Origin: CAVVST01 sp963750995
GTDB taxonomy: Bacteria; Acidobacteriota; Vicinamibacteria; Vicinamibacterales; UBA2999
Length of the DNA: 64,000 nt
Assembly: GCA_963750995.1 (NCBI GenBank)
Contig: CAVVST010000002.1
Location: 1,116,001-1,180,000 of the forward strand
Direction: 5' to 3'
This document shows, piece after piece, positions 35,160-45,378 of the stretch (position 1 is its first letter; the number at the start of each line of letters is the position of its first letter). The notes under the pieces are model-generated. The model was not told the DNA's origin. It saw nothing but the letters and a program-made list of their open reading frames with translations, and searched no databases. The position numbers and the translations under genes are program-made.

Positions 35160-36299
35160 TTCTTCGGCACGTACGGCGCCGGCCGGTTGAATCTCGCCGC
35201 TTCGATCTGGACGTTCGGCCGAATCTGCTTGAACGTGTAGATGTTCTGACCGTCCGTCCACGTCAGCACCACGTGATGAGGCAGCTTCACGCCGTTGACG
35301 TCGCGATAATCGGAGTAGTCGACCTGCGTCGGCACGATGCCGACCGCGGTCCGGTTCCAGCGGACGACGCGGGTCAGGAGACCGGAGTCGGCGTCAAAGT
35401 AGAAATTGACCGGCAGCGCGTTCGGATTGGTGCCCTGGAGAATCGTCGTCGACTTTCCGTCGAGCAAGGTACCGCTGACCTGCCAGTTCGCGTACGCCTT
35501 CTGGATGCCGGCAGGGAACTGCACCAGCGCCTCGAGCTGAGCGCCTTCAAGATTGCCGCCGGTCAATTGCAGCAGCGGCATCGGCCGCCAGCCTTCCGCG
35601 GCCCAGGCCTGGGTGCCGTCAAAGGCCTTGATGGCGTCGCCGTCCTGCATGTGCACGACCTGCGTGCGCTGGTTCGGCGCCTTGGCGTACACATCGACCG
35701 CGATCGCGCTGCCGCCGGTGTTGAATCCTTCATACGTGCCGGTCGCAACGTAGCTGGTCAGCGCGGCGAGGCGCTGCGCGCCGCCCAGCGCGGTGACGTA
35801 CTTGTTGAACACCTGCTCGACCGTGTTCCGGGTGTCCGGGAAAATCGTCATCGCGTTCGGGTCGTCCATCAGCTCGCCGTACTGGATCGCGAGGCTGGGG
35901 ATGTTGCCCGGGCGGTCTTGCCCGCGGTGGCAGGTAAAACAGCTCATCCTCGGCTGGCCGCCGAAGTGACTGCTTGTTGATCGCCTGCATCATCACGATC
36001 ATCTGGCGCGCCCGCTGAATCTGCGGCGTCGCAATCGCGAAGGCGGCGCGGTCGTTGTAGAGCTGCGAGGAATGGCAGCTCGCGCAGTCGTAGCCGAGCG
36101 ACGCGGCGAACATGCCCATGGTGTCCATGAACTCGTCGACCGGAATGCCCTTCAGCACCTGGATGTTCTTGAAGTAGTTCTCCGACATCAGCGGCCCCTG
36201 CGGAGCCGGTGCCTGCCGGGCGGCGGCGACTGCGCCGAGCACGCACACGTTCATGATGACCAGCGCGCCGAACCACGCGCGCCTCCGTCCGAACCTCAT
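35156..36299 (-). CDS. Reaction-centre-type cytochrome c (CytoC_RC) with a beta-rich C-terminal domain, frameshifted
   Basis: From ATG 36299 a signal peptide leads to YFKNIQVLKGIPVDEFMDTM, the CytoC_RC hallmark, and the first haem site CASCH (Cys72, 75). The frame breaks at 35968: GTCAC for an expected GTAC, one extra base. In the other frame FGGQPRMSCFTCHRG gives the second CxxCH. About 230 further residues form a beta-rich lipoprotein-localisation-like domain (KAFDGTQAWAAEGWRPMPLL, VNFYFDADSGLLTRVVRWNR). Acidobacteria often have such proteins without photosynthesis. The role is likely periplasmic electron transfer. Confidence 0.82.
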
Positions 36300-36346
36300 T
36301 GGCGTTTCCCTTTCGTTGTGCACGAGGAATTCAAATCTACCACGTT

Positions 36347-36640
36347 GGAGGAAGCGGAGGGGACGGAGCCACGGGTTCACAGGAGGCGCAGAGCAACGGA
36401 GGACGCACGGTGCTCGATCGCGCGGGGCCTGCCGTGTCGTCAGCGCAAGCGCCGGCAACGCCGGCCTTCGGCCGGCACATGGATAGAGCAAGGGCGCGAC
36501 GACAAGCCGGATCGCAATCACCAACCGGTTTGTCGTCACGCCCTTGCTCTATCCATGCCGCAGCGAAGCGCGGTCGCCGGCGTTCCGTGCAATTCTCCGT
36601 GGCTCCGTGTCTCCTGTGAACCCGTGCCTCCGCAACCTCC
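36347..36640. repeat. Large nested inverted repeat (cruciform), gene-free
   Basis: Outer arms 36347-36410 and 36585-36640 share complementary words (ACGGGTTCACAGGAG against CTCCTGTGAACCCGT, plus CGGAGG/CCTCCG words). Inside, 36479-36510 and 36525-36556 are 32-bp arms with two mismatches and a 14-nt loop. The segment between the arms on each side is also partly palindromic (GCCGGCCTTCGGCCGGC). No gene fits this 346-bp gap. It may be a MITE-like element, a structured RNA or a strong terminator. Confidence 0.8.
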
Positions 36641-36645
36641 GGTAT

Positions 36646-37555
36646 CTACCCACCTTCAGTAACGCCGCGGGGCGCAGGTGTGCGTGGACGCGGAAACGTT
36701 TTCATCCTGCCGATGTACTCCGGGTACATCGTCTCGGCGCCGCCGAGCCGTGGCTGATACGGCGTGACGTATCGATCCGCCAGATCCGGGTTCAGTCCCG
36801 GGAGCGGACTCTTCCCGGGAAGAAAATGCCGGACCTCGCCGCGCGGCACGGCCGTCTCGGTGGCGTCTTCACAGGGATACGGGTACATCGGCAGCGCGGG
36901 ATCGTATTGCCACATCATCGAGCTGCGGATGTACGGCTCGGTCATGTAGACGGGGTCATACAGGATCGACGTCGTCTGCAGGAAGTTCCCGATCCGCCGC
37001 CAGCGTGTACGCACGGTAGCCTGGTCGCTCCGCATCAACCCCGCACGCCGGATGTAGGTTTCCTTGAGGTGCGTTGTGGTCACGACCAGGACGTCGCCGT
37101 CCCATTCGCCGGTCGAGAAGCCGCTCCAGGTGTGCAGGGTGTTGGCCGGAGGATGTGGCCGCCCGTCCATCCAGATCGCGGTTTCCTGCTCCTGCTGGTT
37201 GAGGTGGCCGTGGTACGCCACCACTTTCTGCGTCGGCCGGTCGATATCCGCCCAGAACTGCAGGTCGGTCAGCAGCGTTTCGAGCGAGTAGTCCCATGCA
37301 TGGGGCCGGCAGACCCACTCCGCGATGTCGAAGTCCTCGGGCGACCAGCTCTGCACGCGAGCCTGGGAGCCATCCGTGAGCGGAATCCCGGCGGTGTCGC
37401 CGATCATGCCGCTGCCGTCGGAGTCGCGAGGTATCGGACGCCACAGAGCCGGTGAAATCAACCTGACCGATCACCGGCGTCGCTGAAAGCACGACAACGA
37501 CGACGAGGAAAGGTGCGATGCTTCTCCTCGACGATGAGAAACGAGGTGGATTCAT
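36646..37555 (-). CDS. Secreted acidobacterial family protein (copy 2 of a tandem pair), frameshifted
   Basis: A signal peptide from ATG 37555 (SIAPFLVVVVVLSATPVIGQ) leads to VDFTG. One extra base near 37448 then shifts the frame. After repair it continues LWRPIPRDSDGSGMIGDTAG. Its neighbour at 37564 is a close paralogue. Shared blocks include FVCRPHAWDYSLETVL-like text, WSGFSTGEWDGDVLVVTTTH, DQATVRTRWRRIGNFLQTT and PRGEVRHFLPGKSPLPGLNP. The W-D-G-D-x-L-V, DQxxV and RR motifs link it to the 53-63 kb proteins. I do not know the function. It sits downstream of two TonB receptors. Confidence 0.75.
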
Positions 37556-37563
37556 AGGTTCGG

Positions 37564-38493
37564 CTAGGGCAGGTCCGGAAACTGGTTGCGGAGATCCTCG
37601 GTCGTGCCGCGCGGCGCCTGCGTGCCGGGTCGCGGGAATGTTCTCATCTTCGCGATGTACTCGGGATACATCGTCTCAGCCCCGCCCAGTCTCGCCTCGA
37701 ACGGCGTATTGAACCGGTCGGCCAGCCTGGGGTTGAGTCCGGGCAGCGGACTCGTACCAGGCAGGAAGTGCCGCACTTCTCCCCGCGGCACGGCGGTTTC
37801 GGTGGCATCCTCGCAGGGATACGGCCACATCGGCATCGCCGGGTCGTACTCCCACATCATCGTGCTGCGGACATAAGGCTCCGTCAGGTACACCGGGTCA
37901 TAAATGATCACGGTGGCCTGCAGGTAGTTGCCGATCCGGCGCCAGCGCGTGCGGACCGTCGCCAGGTCGCTCCGCATCATCCCCATGCGGCGGATGTACG
38001 CCTCCTTGAGGTGCGTGGTCGTGACGACGAGGACGTCCCCATCCCATTCCCCGGTCGAAAAGCCGCTCCACGTGTGCAGCGTGTTGACCGGAGGACGAGG
38101 ACGGCCGTCCATCCAGATCGTGACCTCCTGCTCCATCTGGTTCACGTGGCCGTGATACGCAACCACCTTCTGCGTCGGCCGGTCGATGTCGGCCCGGAAC
38201 TGCATCTGGGTGAGAACCGTTTCGAGCGAGTAGTCCCACGCGTGGGGCCGGCAGACGAATTCAGCGGTGTCGAAGTCTTCCGGGGACCAGCTCTGGACGC
38301 GCGCTTGCGATCCCGCCGAGACTGGGACGCCCGCCGTGTCGCCTACCATGCCGCTGCCGTCTTCATTTCGGGCCATCGGGCGCCACAGGCCCATGAAATC
38401 GACCTGGCCGATGGCCGGAGTTGCTGACAGGATGACCGCGAGGGCGAGGAAGGGCGCAAGGCCCTTCCTCCCCGGGAGACGCCGCTGATTCAT
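37564..38493 (-). CDS. Secreted acidobacterial family protein (copy 1 of a tandem pair)
   Basis: 309 residues with a signal peptide (GLAPFLALAVILSATPAIGQ). It shares most positions with the 36646-37555 protein, for example DRPTQKVVAYHGHVNQMEQE and GEWDGDVLVVTTTHLKEAYI. A pattern of conserved Trp, His and Asp residues suggests a folded, possibly metal- or ligand-binding domain, but no catalytic motif is recognised. Only 3 bp separate it from the TonB receptor upstream, so it belongs to that operon and probably works in the periplasm with it. Confidence 0.78.
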   Translation of the reverse strand: MNQRRLPGRKGLAPFLALAVILSATPAIGQVDFMGLWRPMARNEDGSGMVGDTAGVPVSAGSQARVQSWSPEDFDTAEFVCRPHAWDYSLETVLTQMQFRADIDRPTQKVVAYHGHVNQMEQEVTIWMDGRPRPPVNTLHTWSGFSTGEWDGDVLVVTTTHLKEAYIRRMGMMRSDLATVRTRWRRIGNYLQATVIIYDPVYLTEPYVRSTMMWEYDPAMPMWPYPCEDATETAVPRGEVRHFLPGTSPLPGLNPRLADRFNTPFEARLGGAETMYPEYIAKMRTFPRPGTQAPRGTTEDLRNQFPDLP

Positions 38494-38496
38494 AGC

Positions 38497-41400
38497 CTAG
38501 AAACCATACTTCAACCCGAACTGCAGAATGCGGGGACTGCCGGTCTGCGTCTGGACCCGGCCGAAGGCGCCGGAATCGAAGTTGGTCTGCGGGTTGCCCC
38601 AGTTGAAGTGGTTCAGCAGATTGAATGTCTCGAGCCGCAGCTCGATGTTCCTCGCGGCGCCGACCGGGATACTGCGCGCAAGTGCCAGATCGATCGTCCA
38701 GTACGCGGGGCCCGTGATGCTGCCGCGGACGTGGCTTCCGAGCGTCCCTGGGTCGGGATAGGCGAATGCGGCCGGATTCAAATAGTTGTTCAACGTCCCG
38801 TCGCCGTAGACGTCGTCGAGGAGCTGATTGACGCGCTGTGCGCTGATGCCGATGAGCGCGATGTCGCGTGTCGTCGTCACGGTCAGGAAACTCCCTGACC
38901 GCGCGTTGAGGATGCCGGACATCGTCCAGTCCGAGGCGAGCACGCGCAGCGCGCGGCTGGTGAATTCCGGCGTCTGGATCCCGGCGGTAAGGTTGCCGAT
39001 GTGACGGCGATCCTGCGTGCAGTTGCCGCGATCGAACGCCGGATCGTCAGGCTTGAGGAAGCCGCTCCCGACCTGTCCGAAGCTCGTGGTCACGGTGTTG
39101 CCGACGCAGTACGACCGCGTGTAATTGCCGCTCAGCCGGACGCCGCTCGCCGCGCGGCGCTGTACGGAGATCCTGAGCGCGTGATAATCCTGCGTCCCCA
39201 CTGCGGCGTGCTGATCGATCGGTCCCAGCTGACGCGACGCCTGCGGATTCTCGAGCGACAGCATGCGCCGCTGATTCAGGTTGGTGTTCGTGCTGCAGGT
39301 CGCGTACGACACGCTGTTGATCGTGCACGGACCGAGGCCGAGGAACACGCCGGGATTGACCTGCACCTGGCCCCAGAGACGATCGGTATAGCTGCCAAGG
39401 TAGGCGGCCGTCGCCTGCCACACCGATCCGATCTGCCGTTCGACGACCAGGTTCCACGACTGGGTCCGGGTCGAGTTGATGTCGGGATCGATGGCGCCAA
39501 ACGCCGCGTAGTCCGGGAACGGCGCGTCTTTCCCCGGCTGCGCCGGGTAGGGGTGCGGCGGACCTCCGGGATAATCCCGGTACGGATCGTCAAGGCCGCC
39601 TGCCGGCGTGGTCACGCGAAGACGGCTGGAGAACGGCGGCGCCGTGGCGCTGATGAAGAGATACCCGGCGCTCATGAATTCATAGCCCAGCCCGTACGAG
39701 GACCGCAGCGCCGTGCGCCCGTCGCCGGTCAGATCCCAGGCAAGACCCACGCGCGGCGAGACGTTGCCCCATTGCTTGTTCAGACCGGACTTGCCCGACG
39801 GGAAGCCGGGGTCACCCGGATACACCAGTCCGGCCGGCGCGTTGCTGTAGACCGTAGTCTTCACGCCGTTGCGGAAGTTCTCCAGGTCGAAATTCGAGAT
39901 CGCGTTGTTGCGCACGTTCTGGCCGAAGAACGGCTCCCAGCGAAGACCGCCGTTCACCGTGACGCGGCTGGTCACCCTCCACGTGTCCTGCGCGTAGAGA
40001 CCGAGATAGAGCTGGTTGATGTGCAGCTCGCCCGGCCGGGCGTGTTCGAGCTGCGACATTCTGCCGGTGAGGAAGTCAGACAGGCCGGTGCCGGTCACCG
40101 AGCCGTCGAACGTCCACAGGCCGACGCCGCGCTGGCCGTCGACGGTGTCGTGGACCCAGTACGCCACGTTCGTGCCGAGCGCGATCTGATGACTTCCGCG
40201 CACCGTCGTCACGTCGTCGGACAACTGGTAGGCGTCGGTGTCGCCGATGAAGAGGACCGATCCGCCCGCCGCGGTCGAGAACGCGCCGCTGATCGCGAGC
40301 GCCATGATCCCCGGCACGTAATTGTGGAAGCCCTTGACGCCCACGTCTTCGGCGCCGAAGAACGGCTCGAGATGGTACGCCGCGTGACTCCGGTTCCAGC
40401 CCACGCGCAGGGAGTTGACCATGTTGGAACCAAAGACCATCGTGTCGCCGATGGTGAGCGACTGGCCGCGGTGTTCCTGATAGGCGTCGTCGGTGCCGGT
40501 CGTGAACACCGTCTCGGATTCCGGCCAGGAGGGCTGCTTTTCGTCGAACGTGTCCATGTAGCGGCCGAACACGGAGTGATTGGTGTTCACCTGGTAATCG
40601 ACCTTGGCGATGATCTGCCCCTGGTCGTAGTGCTGCGGCGCCGAGTATCTGATGTCGCCGCAGGGATCCGTGGTGATCGGCAGCCGCTTCGTAATGTTCA
40701 TCGCCGCCGGGCTGTACAGCGCCGGACTGACGCGGTTGTTGACGAAGGGCGCCCGCAACGCGACCTGCCTGCCGCTGTTGCACGCCGGGGACGTGAAGGC
40801 CGTGAAATCGCCCGCCAGCATGTCGGCTGTCAGCGTCTTGGTCAGCGTGTCGGCCGGCGTGGTCCGCACGAAGGTGCCCTGGTAGGCGCCAAAGAAGAAC
40901 GCCTTGTCGGTGACGATCGGGCCTCCGAGCGTCCCGCCCACCTGGTGACGCTTCAGCCCGTCATTCACCTTCTTGCCGTCGGACCCCTGCGGCGCAAACA
41001 CCGACGTCGCGTTCAGCCGTTTGTCGCGGACGAATTCGAACAGCGCACCGTGGAAGGCGTTGGTGCCTGACTTGGTCACGGCATTGACCGAGCCGCCGGC
41101 GTGCATCCCGTTGTCGGCCGAGAGGCCGCTCGTGGCGACACGGAACTCCTGCAGCGCGTCCGGGAACGGCAGCGGCATGTTGGCGTTGTCGTAGGGGTTG
41201 TTGTGCGTCGCCCCGTCCAGCAGGTAGGCGACGCCGAACGGCTGGCCGCCGGCCACGGCCGTAAACGTCGATCCGGGCATGCTCTTGCCCGTGTTCGTGC
41301 CCGACTGCACCGCCGCGCCGGCCAGCACGATCAGGTCGGTGACGTTGCGGCCCTGCAGCGGCAGCTCGAGAATCCGTTCCTGCTCGACGACCTCGGAGAT

Positions 41401-41793
41401 GCCGGCGCTGCGCACGTCGACCAGCGGGGCAGCGGCCTCGACCGAGACCGTCTCTTCGAGGCTGCCGACCCCAAGCACCGCGTTGATGGTCGGCGTGGCT
41501 GCCACCTGCAGGACGATGCCGGTCTGGACGTAGGTGCGGAAGCTTTGGAGCATGACTTCCAGCCGGTACGGACCGGTCGGCAGGTTCGGCATGACGTAGG
41601 CGCCGTTGCCGTCCGTGACCGCGGAACGGGTGAAGCCGGTCTCTGTCTGGGTGGCCGTGACGGTCACGCCCGGAAGCACCGCGCCGCTTTCATCGGTAAC
41701 GCGACCGTTGAGTTCAGCCGTGGCCTGCGCATAGGCCACGGCTGCTGAGAGGATGAACGCCGCCGCGCCGAAGAGCCTTCCCCTGAGCATCAT
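38497..41793 (-). CDS. TonB-dependent outer-membrane receptor with carboxypeptidase-regulatory-like domain (1)
   Basis: About 1,098 residues. A signal peptide (GAAAFILSAAVAYAQATAEL) is followed by a CarboxypepD_reg-like beta-sandwich (LNGRVTDESGAVLPGVTVTA, GPYRLEVMLQSFRTYVQTGI), a plug (ERILELPLQGRNVTDLIVLA, VAYLLDGATHNNPYDNANMP) and a long beta-barrel ending in Phe (ILQFGLKYGF). ATG 41793 is preceded by GGAGG. Closely related to the receptor at 41914. The substrate is unknown. Receptors of this type import oligomers or release secreted factors in Acidobacteria. Confidence 0.93.
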   Translation of the reverse strand: MMLRGRLFGAAAFILSAAVAYAQATAELNGRVTDESGAVLPGVTVTATQTETGFTRSAVTDGNGAYVMPNLPTGPYRLEVMLQSFRTYVQTGIVLQVAATPTINAVLGVGSLEETVSVEAAAPLVDVRSAGISEVVEQERILELPLQGRNVTDLIVLAGAAVQSGTNTGKSMPGSTFTAVAGGQPFGVAYLLDGATHNNPYDNANMPLPFPDALQEFRVATSGLSADNGMHAGGSVNAVTKSGTNAFHGALFEFVRDKRLNATSVFAPQGSDGKKVNDGLKRHQVGGTLGGPIVTDKAFFFGAYQGTFVRTTPADTLTKTLTADMLAGDFTAFTSPACNSGRQVALRAPFVNNRVSPALYSPAAMNITKRLPITTDPCGDIRYSAPQHYDQGQIIAKVDYQVNTNHSVFGRYMDTFDEKQPSWPESETVFTTGTDDAYQEHRGQSLTIGDTMVFGSNMVNSLRVGWNRSHAAYHLEPFFGAEDVGVKGFHNYVPGIMALAISGAFSTAAGGSVLFIGDTDAYQLSDDVTTVRGSHQIALGTNVAYWVHDTVDGQRGVGLWTFDGSVTGTGLSDFLTGRMSQLEHARPGELHINQLYLGLYAQDTWRVTSRVTVNGGLRWEPFFGQNVRNNAISNFDLENFRNGVKTTVYSNAPAGLVYPGDPGFPSGKSGLNKQWGNVSPRVGLAWDLTGDGRTALRSSYGLGYEFMSAGYLFISATAPPFSSRLRVTTPAGGLDDPYRDYPGGPPHPYPAQPGKDAPFPDYAAFGAIDPDINSTRTQSWNLVVERQIGSVWQATAAYLGSYTDRLWGQVQVNPGVFLGLGPCTINSVSYATCSTNTNLNQRRMLSLENPQASRQLGPIDQHAAVGTQDYHALRISVQRRAASGVRLSGNYTRSYCVGNTVTTSFGQVGSGFLKPDDPAFDRGNCTQDRRHIGNLTAGIQTPEFTSRALRVLASDWTMSGILNARSGSFLTVTTTRDIALIGISAQRVNQLLDDVYGDGTLNNYLNPAAFAYPDPGTLGSHVRGSITGPAYWTIDLALARSIPVGAARNIELRLETFNLLNHFNWGNPQTNFDSGAFGRVQTQTGSPRILQFGLKYGF

Positions 41794-41821
41794 CACTTCC
41801 TCCGATCAGGGACGCCGCGGA

Positions 41822-41915
41822 TATGGCATTGACGGATCGACGAATCGACGAATTGACGTACCTTGTCAATTCGACAATCCGTAAATCCGTCAATTCGTCA
41901 ATTTTTCAATTCTTC
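41822..41915. repeat. Inverted array of GACGAATTGACG-type words
   Basis: Left words (TTGACGGATCGACGAATCGA, CGAATTGACG) face right words (TCAATTCGACAATCCG, CCGTCAATTCGTCAATT) around a short centre. It fills the 120-bp gap between the two TonB receptors and contains the 3' end of the second. It is likely a hairpin that attenuates read-through. Confidence 0.65.
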
Positions 41916-44900
41916 AGAATCCGTATTTCACTCCAAACTGCAGGACGCGGGGGCTCCCGGTCTGCGTCCGGATGCGGCCAAAGTCTGCCGCATCGAAATT
42001 CAACGTCGGATTGCCCCAGTTGAAATGGTTCAACAGGTTGAAGGTCTCGAGTCGCAGCTCGATCTCCCGTGCGGCGCCGAACGAAATCTTTCGCGCCAGC
42101 GCCATGTCGATGCTCCAGTAGGCCGGTCCTTCGATACTGGCGCGAACGTGGCTACCGAGCGAACCGGTCGCCGGATACGCAAATGCCGCCGGGTTGAGAT
42201 AGTTATCCAGCGTCCCATTGCCGAAGGGGTCGTCCAGTACCTGATCGACCCGCTGCCCGGTGATGCCGGTGGCCGTCACGTCGCGCGCCGTCGTCACGGT
42301 CAGCCAGCCGCCCGAGCGCGCACTGAAGATTCCCGCCACATTCCAGCTGGAAGCCACGACCCGCAGTGCACGATTGGCAAATTGCGGCGTTTCGAACACC
42401 GCCGAGACGCTGGCGTTGTGCCGCCGCGCATACGTGCAATTGCCGCGATCCCAGTCAGGATTATCCGGGTCCTGGAAGCTCTGCCCGCCCGTGAAGAACG
42501 TCGTCTGCGGATCGTTGCCCACGCAGTAGGACCGCGTGTAATTCGCGCTCAGGGCCACGCCGCTCGCTGCGCGGCGCTGAGTCGAGAGTTTCAGCGCGTG
42601 GTAGTTCTGTGTGCCGACCGCCTCGTGGCGCTCAATCGATCCGATCAGGCGGGATGCAACCGGATTCTCCAGCGACAGCTTGCGCCGCTGGTTCAAGTTC
42701 GCGGTCGTCGTGCACGTGGGATAGACCACCCCGGCGAGCGTGCAGGGACCCAGTCCGAGAAAGACACCGGGATTCATCTGCACCTGGCCCCAGAGCCGGT
42801 CGGTGTAGCTGCCGAGATAGCTGGCGGATGCCTGCCAGGAAGTCCCAATCTGGCGCTCGACGATGACGTTCCACGACTGTGCGCGCGCCGAGTTGTTATT
42901 CGGATCAACCGACGCCAGGGCGCCGTACGACGGGAACACCGTGTCGGGACCGGGAATTTCCGGAACCGGGTGCGGTGGGCCGCCCGGAAAGCCTTGATAT
43001 GGATCGTCGAAACCGCCCGGAAGCTGGGTCACGCGCAGGCGGCCGGCGTACGGCGGCGCGGTCGCGCTGATGAACAGGTACGACGCGCCCTGGAAATCGT
43101 AGCCCAGGCTGTACGACGACCGGACCGCCATGCGTCCGTCGCCCGTCACATCCCACGCCGCCCCAATCCGAGGCGCAAAGTTCATCCACTTGTTGTTCAA
43201 GCCGGACTTGCCGGCCGGGAAACCGGAATCTCCGGGATACAGGAAACCCGGCGGGGCGTTCCTGTACACGGTGCTCGTAGTGCCACTGCGGAAGTTATCG
43301 ATGTTGAAGTTGGAGATCGCCTTGTTCTGGATGTGCTGGCCGAAGAACGGTTCCCATCGCACACCGCCGTTCAGCGTCACACGGCTGGCGATGCGCCACG
43401 TGTCCTGGACGTACGTTCCCAGATACTTCTGGGTCAGATCGAGCACGCCGGGCCTGGCATGCTCGAGCCGGGTCAGGCGCCCAGTGAGAAAGTCCGCCAT
43501 ACCCAGGCCTGTCGCCGATCCATCAAACGTCCACAGTCCGACGCCACGCTGGCCGTCCACCGTGTAGTGCGTCCAGTACGCCACGTTGCCGCCGATCGCA
43601 ATCTGATGGCGTCCGCGCACCAGAGTGATGTCGTCGGATATCTGGTAGGCGTCGGTATCGCCCTGGAAGTAGACCGAGCCGCCCGAGGCGGTCGTGAACC
43701 CGCCGCTGATGTCGAGTCCCATCACGCCAGGGATGTAATTGTGGAAACCCTTGATGCCGACCGTTTCGGCCCCGAAGAATGGCTCCAGGTTGTAGTGCGA
43801 CTTGGTTCGATTCCACGCGACACGAAATGCGTTCACCATGCTGGAGCCGAAGACGAGCGTATCGCCCATCGTCAACGAATGGGCCTGGTGATTCTGCGCG
43901 GCATCCTCCGGCCTCGTCGTCAACACGTTGCCCGAGGTCGGCCACCCCGGGAGCAAGTCGTCGAACGTGAGCATGTAGCGCCCGAAGATCGAATGGCTTC
44001 CGCTGCCCTGGTAGTCGACCTTGCCGACAACCTGTCCCTGGTCGTAATGCTGCGGCGAGGAAAACCTGACGTCGCCGCACGGGTCGGTGGTGGGCGGCAG
44101 CAGCCGCGCGATGTTCCCCGCCGCCGGGCTGTACAGGCTCGGGTCGATGCGGTTGTTCACGAACGGGGTACGCAGCGTGATCTGCTGGCCCCTGTTACAG
44201 GCCGGTGAGGTGAAGGCGCTCCAGTCGCCCGCCAGCATCGCGGCAGTCGGCACCTTGCTCAGGAAATCGGCGGGTGTGGTCCGTACCGAATGTTCCCTGA
44301 TATGCGCCAAAGAAAAAGAGCCGGTCGGCCACGATCGGTCCGCCCAGGACGCCCCCGAGCTGGTGCCGCTTCAACCCGTCATCCGCGCGCTTGCCATCGG
44401 CCCCGACCGGAGCAAACACAGCCGTCGCGTTGAATCGCTTGTCGCGGAGAAATTCGAACACGCTGCCATGGAACACGTTGGTGCCTGATTTCGTCACCGC
44501 GTTGACGGAGCCGCCCGAATGCACGCCGTTGTCGGCGGAGAGACCGCTCGTCGCGACGCGGAACTCCTGCAGCGCGTCCGGAAACGGCAGCGGCATGTTC
44601 AGGTTGTCGTAAGGGTTGTTGTGCGAGGCGCCATCGAGCAGATACGCCACGCCGAACGGCAGGCTGCCGGCGACGCCAGTCAGCAGGGACCCCGGCTGGC
44701 TCTTGTTGTTCGGCGTGGCCTGCACGACCCCGCCAGCCATTGCGATCAGCGTGGCCGGGTTGCGTCCCTCGAGCGGCAGCTCGAGAATCCGTTCCTGCTC
44801 GATCACCTCGCTGATGCCGGTGCTTCGCACGTCGACGAGCGGAGCGGCGGCTTCCACGGACACCGTCTCCTCGAGACTCCCGACCGACAGTACGGCGTTG

Positions 44901-45214
44901 ATGGTCGGCGTCGCGGCCACCTGCAGCACGATGCCGGTCTGGACGTAGGTGCGGAACCCTTGCAGTGATACCTCCAGCCGGTACGGACCGGTCGGAAGGT
45001 TCGGCATGACGTAGGCCCCGTTCCCGTCAGTGACGACGGCACGCGTCAATCCAGTGTCAGTCTGGGTGGCCGTGACCGTGACACCCGGGAGCACCGCGCC
45101 GCTCTCATCGGTCACGCGACCGTTGAGTTCACCCGTGGCCTGCGCAAAGGCCATGGCTGTTGACAGGACCAGCACCGCCGCGCCGAAGAGACACTCCTTG
45201 AGCATCCGTATCAT
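41914..45214 (-). CDS. TonB-dependent outer-membrane receptor with carboxypeptidase-regulatory-like domain (2), frameshifted
   Basis: A paralogue of the receptor at 38497. From ATG 45214 (GGAGGG upstream) the protein has the same signal, regulatory and plug segments (NGRVTDESGAVLPGVTVTAT, ERILELPLEGRNPATLIAMA). The frame breaks at 44283-44287 (extra base in CGGTACGG). After repair FFFGAYQGTFVRTTPADF leads into the barrel, which ends VLQFGVKYGF. Repaired length is about 1,100 residues. The barrel differs from copy 1 mostly in loops, so the two may take different ligands. It is the first gene of this operon. Confidence 0.9.
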
Positions 45215-45378
45215 CAATCCCTCCGTTGTTGTCCGCGCCGCCGACGTACAAACGAACGTGCCCACCGATATGAGAGCGATAAGGGTCGAAAGATGAATCG
45301 GTTGTGGCTGCCTTAGTAGGGCACCGCGCTCGGGGTTGTCAAGTCTTATTTGTGAAGCCGCAGTGGTACCCTCAGGGG

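Noticed and set aside
36479..36556. tRNA or other standard RNA gene
   Set aside because: The structure is one long hairpin with no cloverleaf and no CCA end. No known RNA family pattern is visible.
39001..41070. Long plus-strand open frame of 689 residues
   Set aside because: It is antisense to TonB receptor 1, whose protein is clearly conserved. The Arg/His/Val-rich composition is typical of a shadow frame in GC-rich DNA.
41863..44208. Plus-strand open frame of 781 residues
   Set aside because: Shadow of the barrel region of TonB receptor 2.
38497..45214. SusC/SusD-type polysaccharide utilisation locus
   Set aside because: There is no SusD-like lipoprotein or glycoside hydrolase near the TonB receptors. 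Only the receptors and secreted proteins of unknown function are present.
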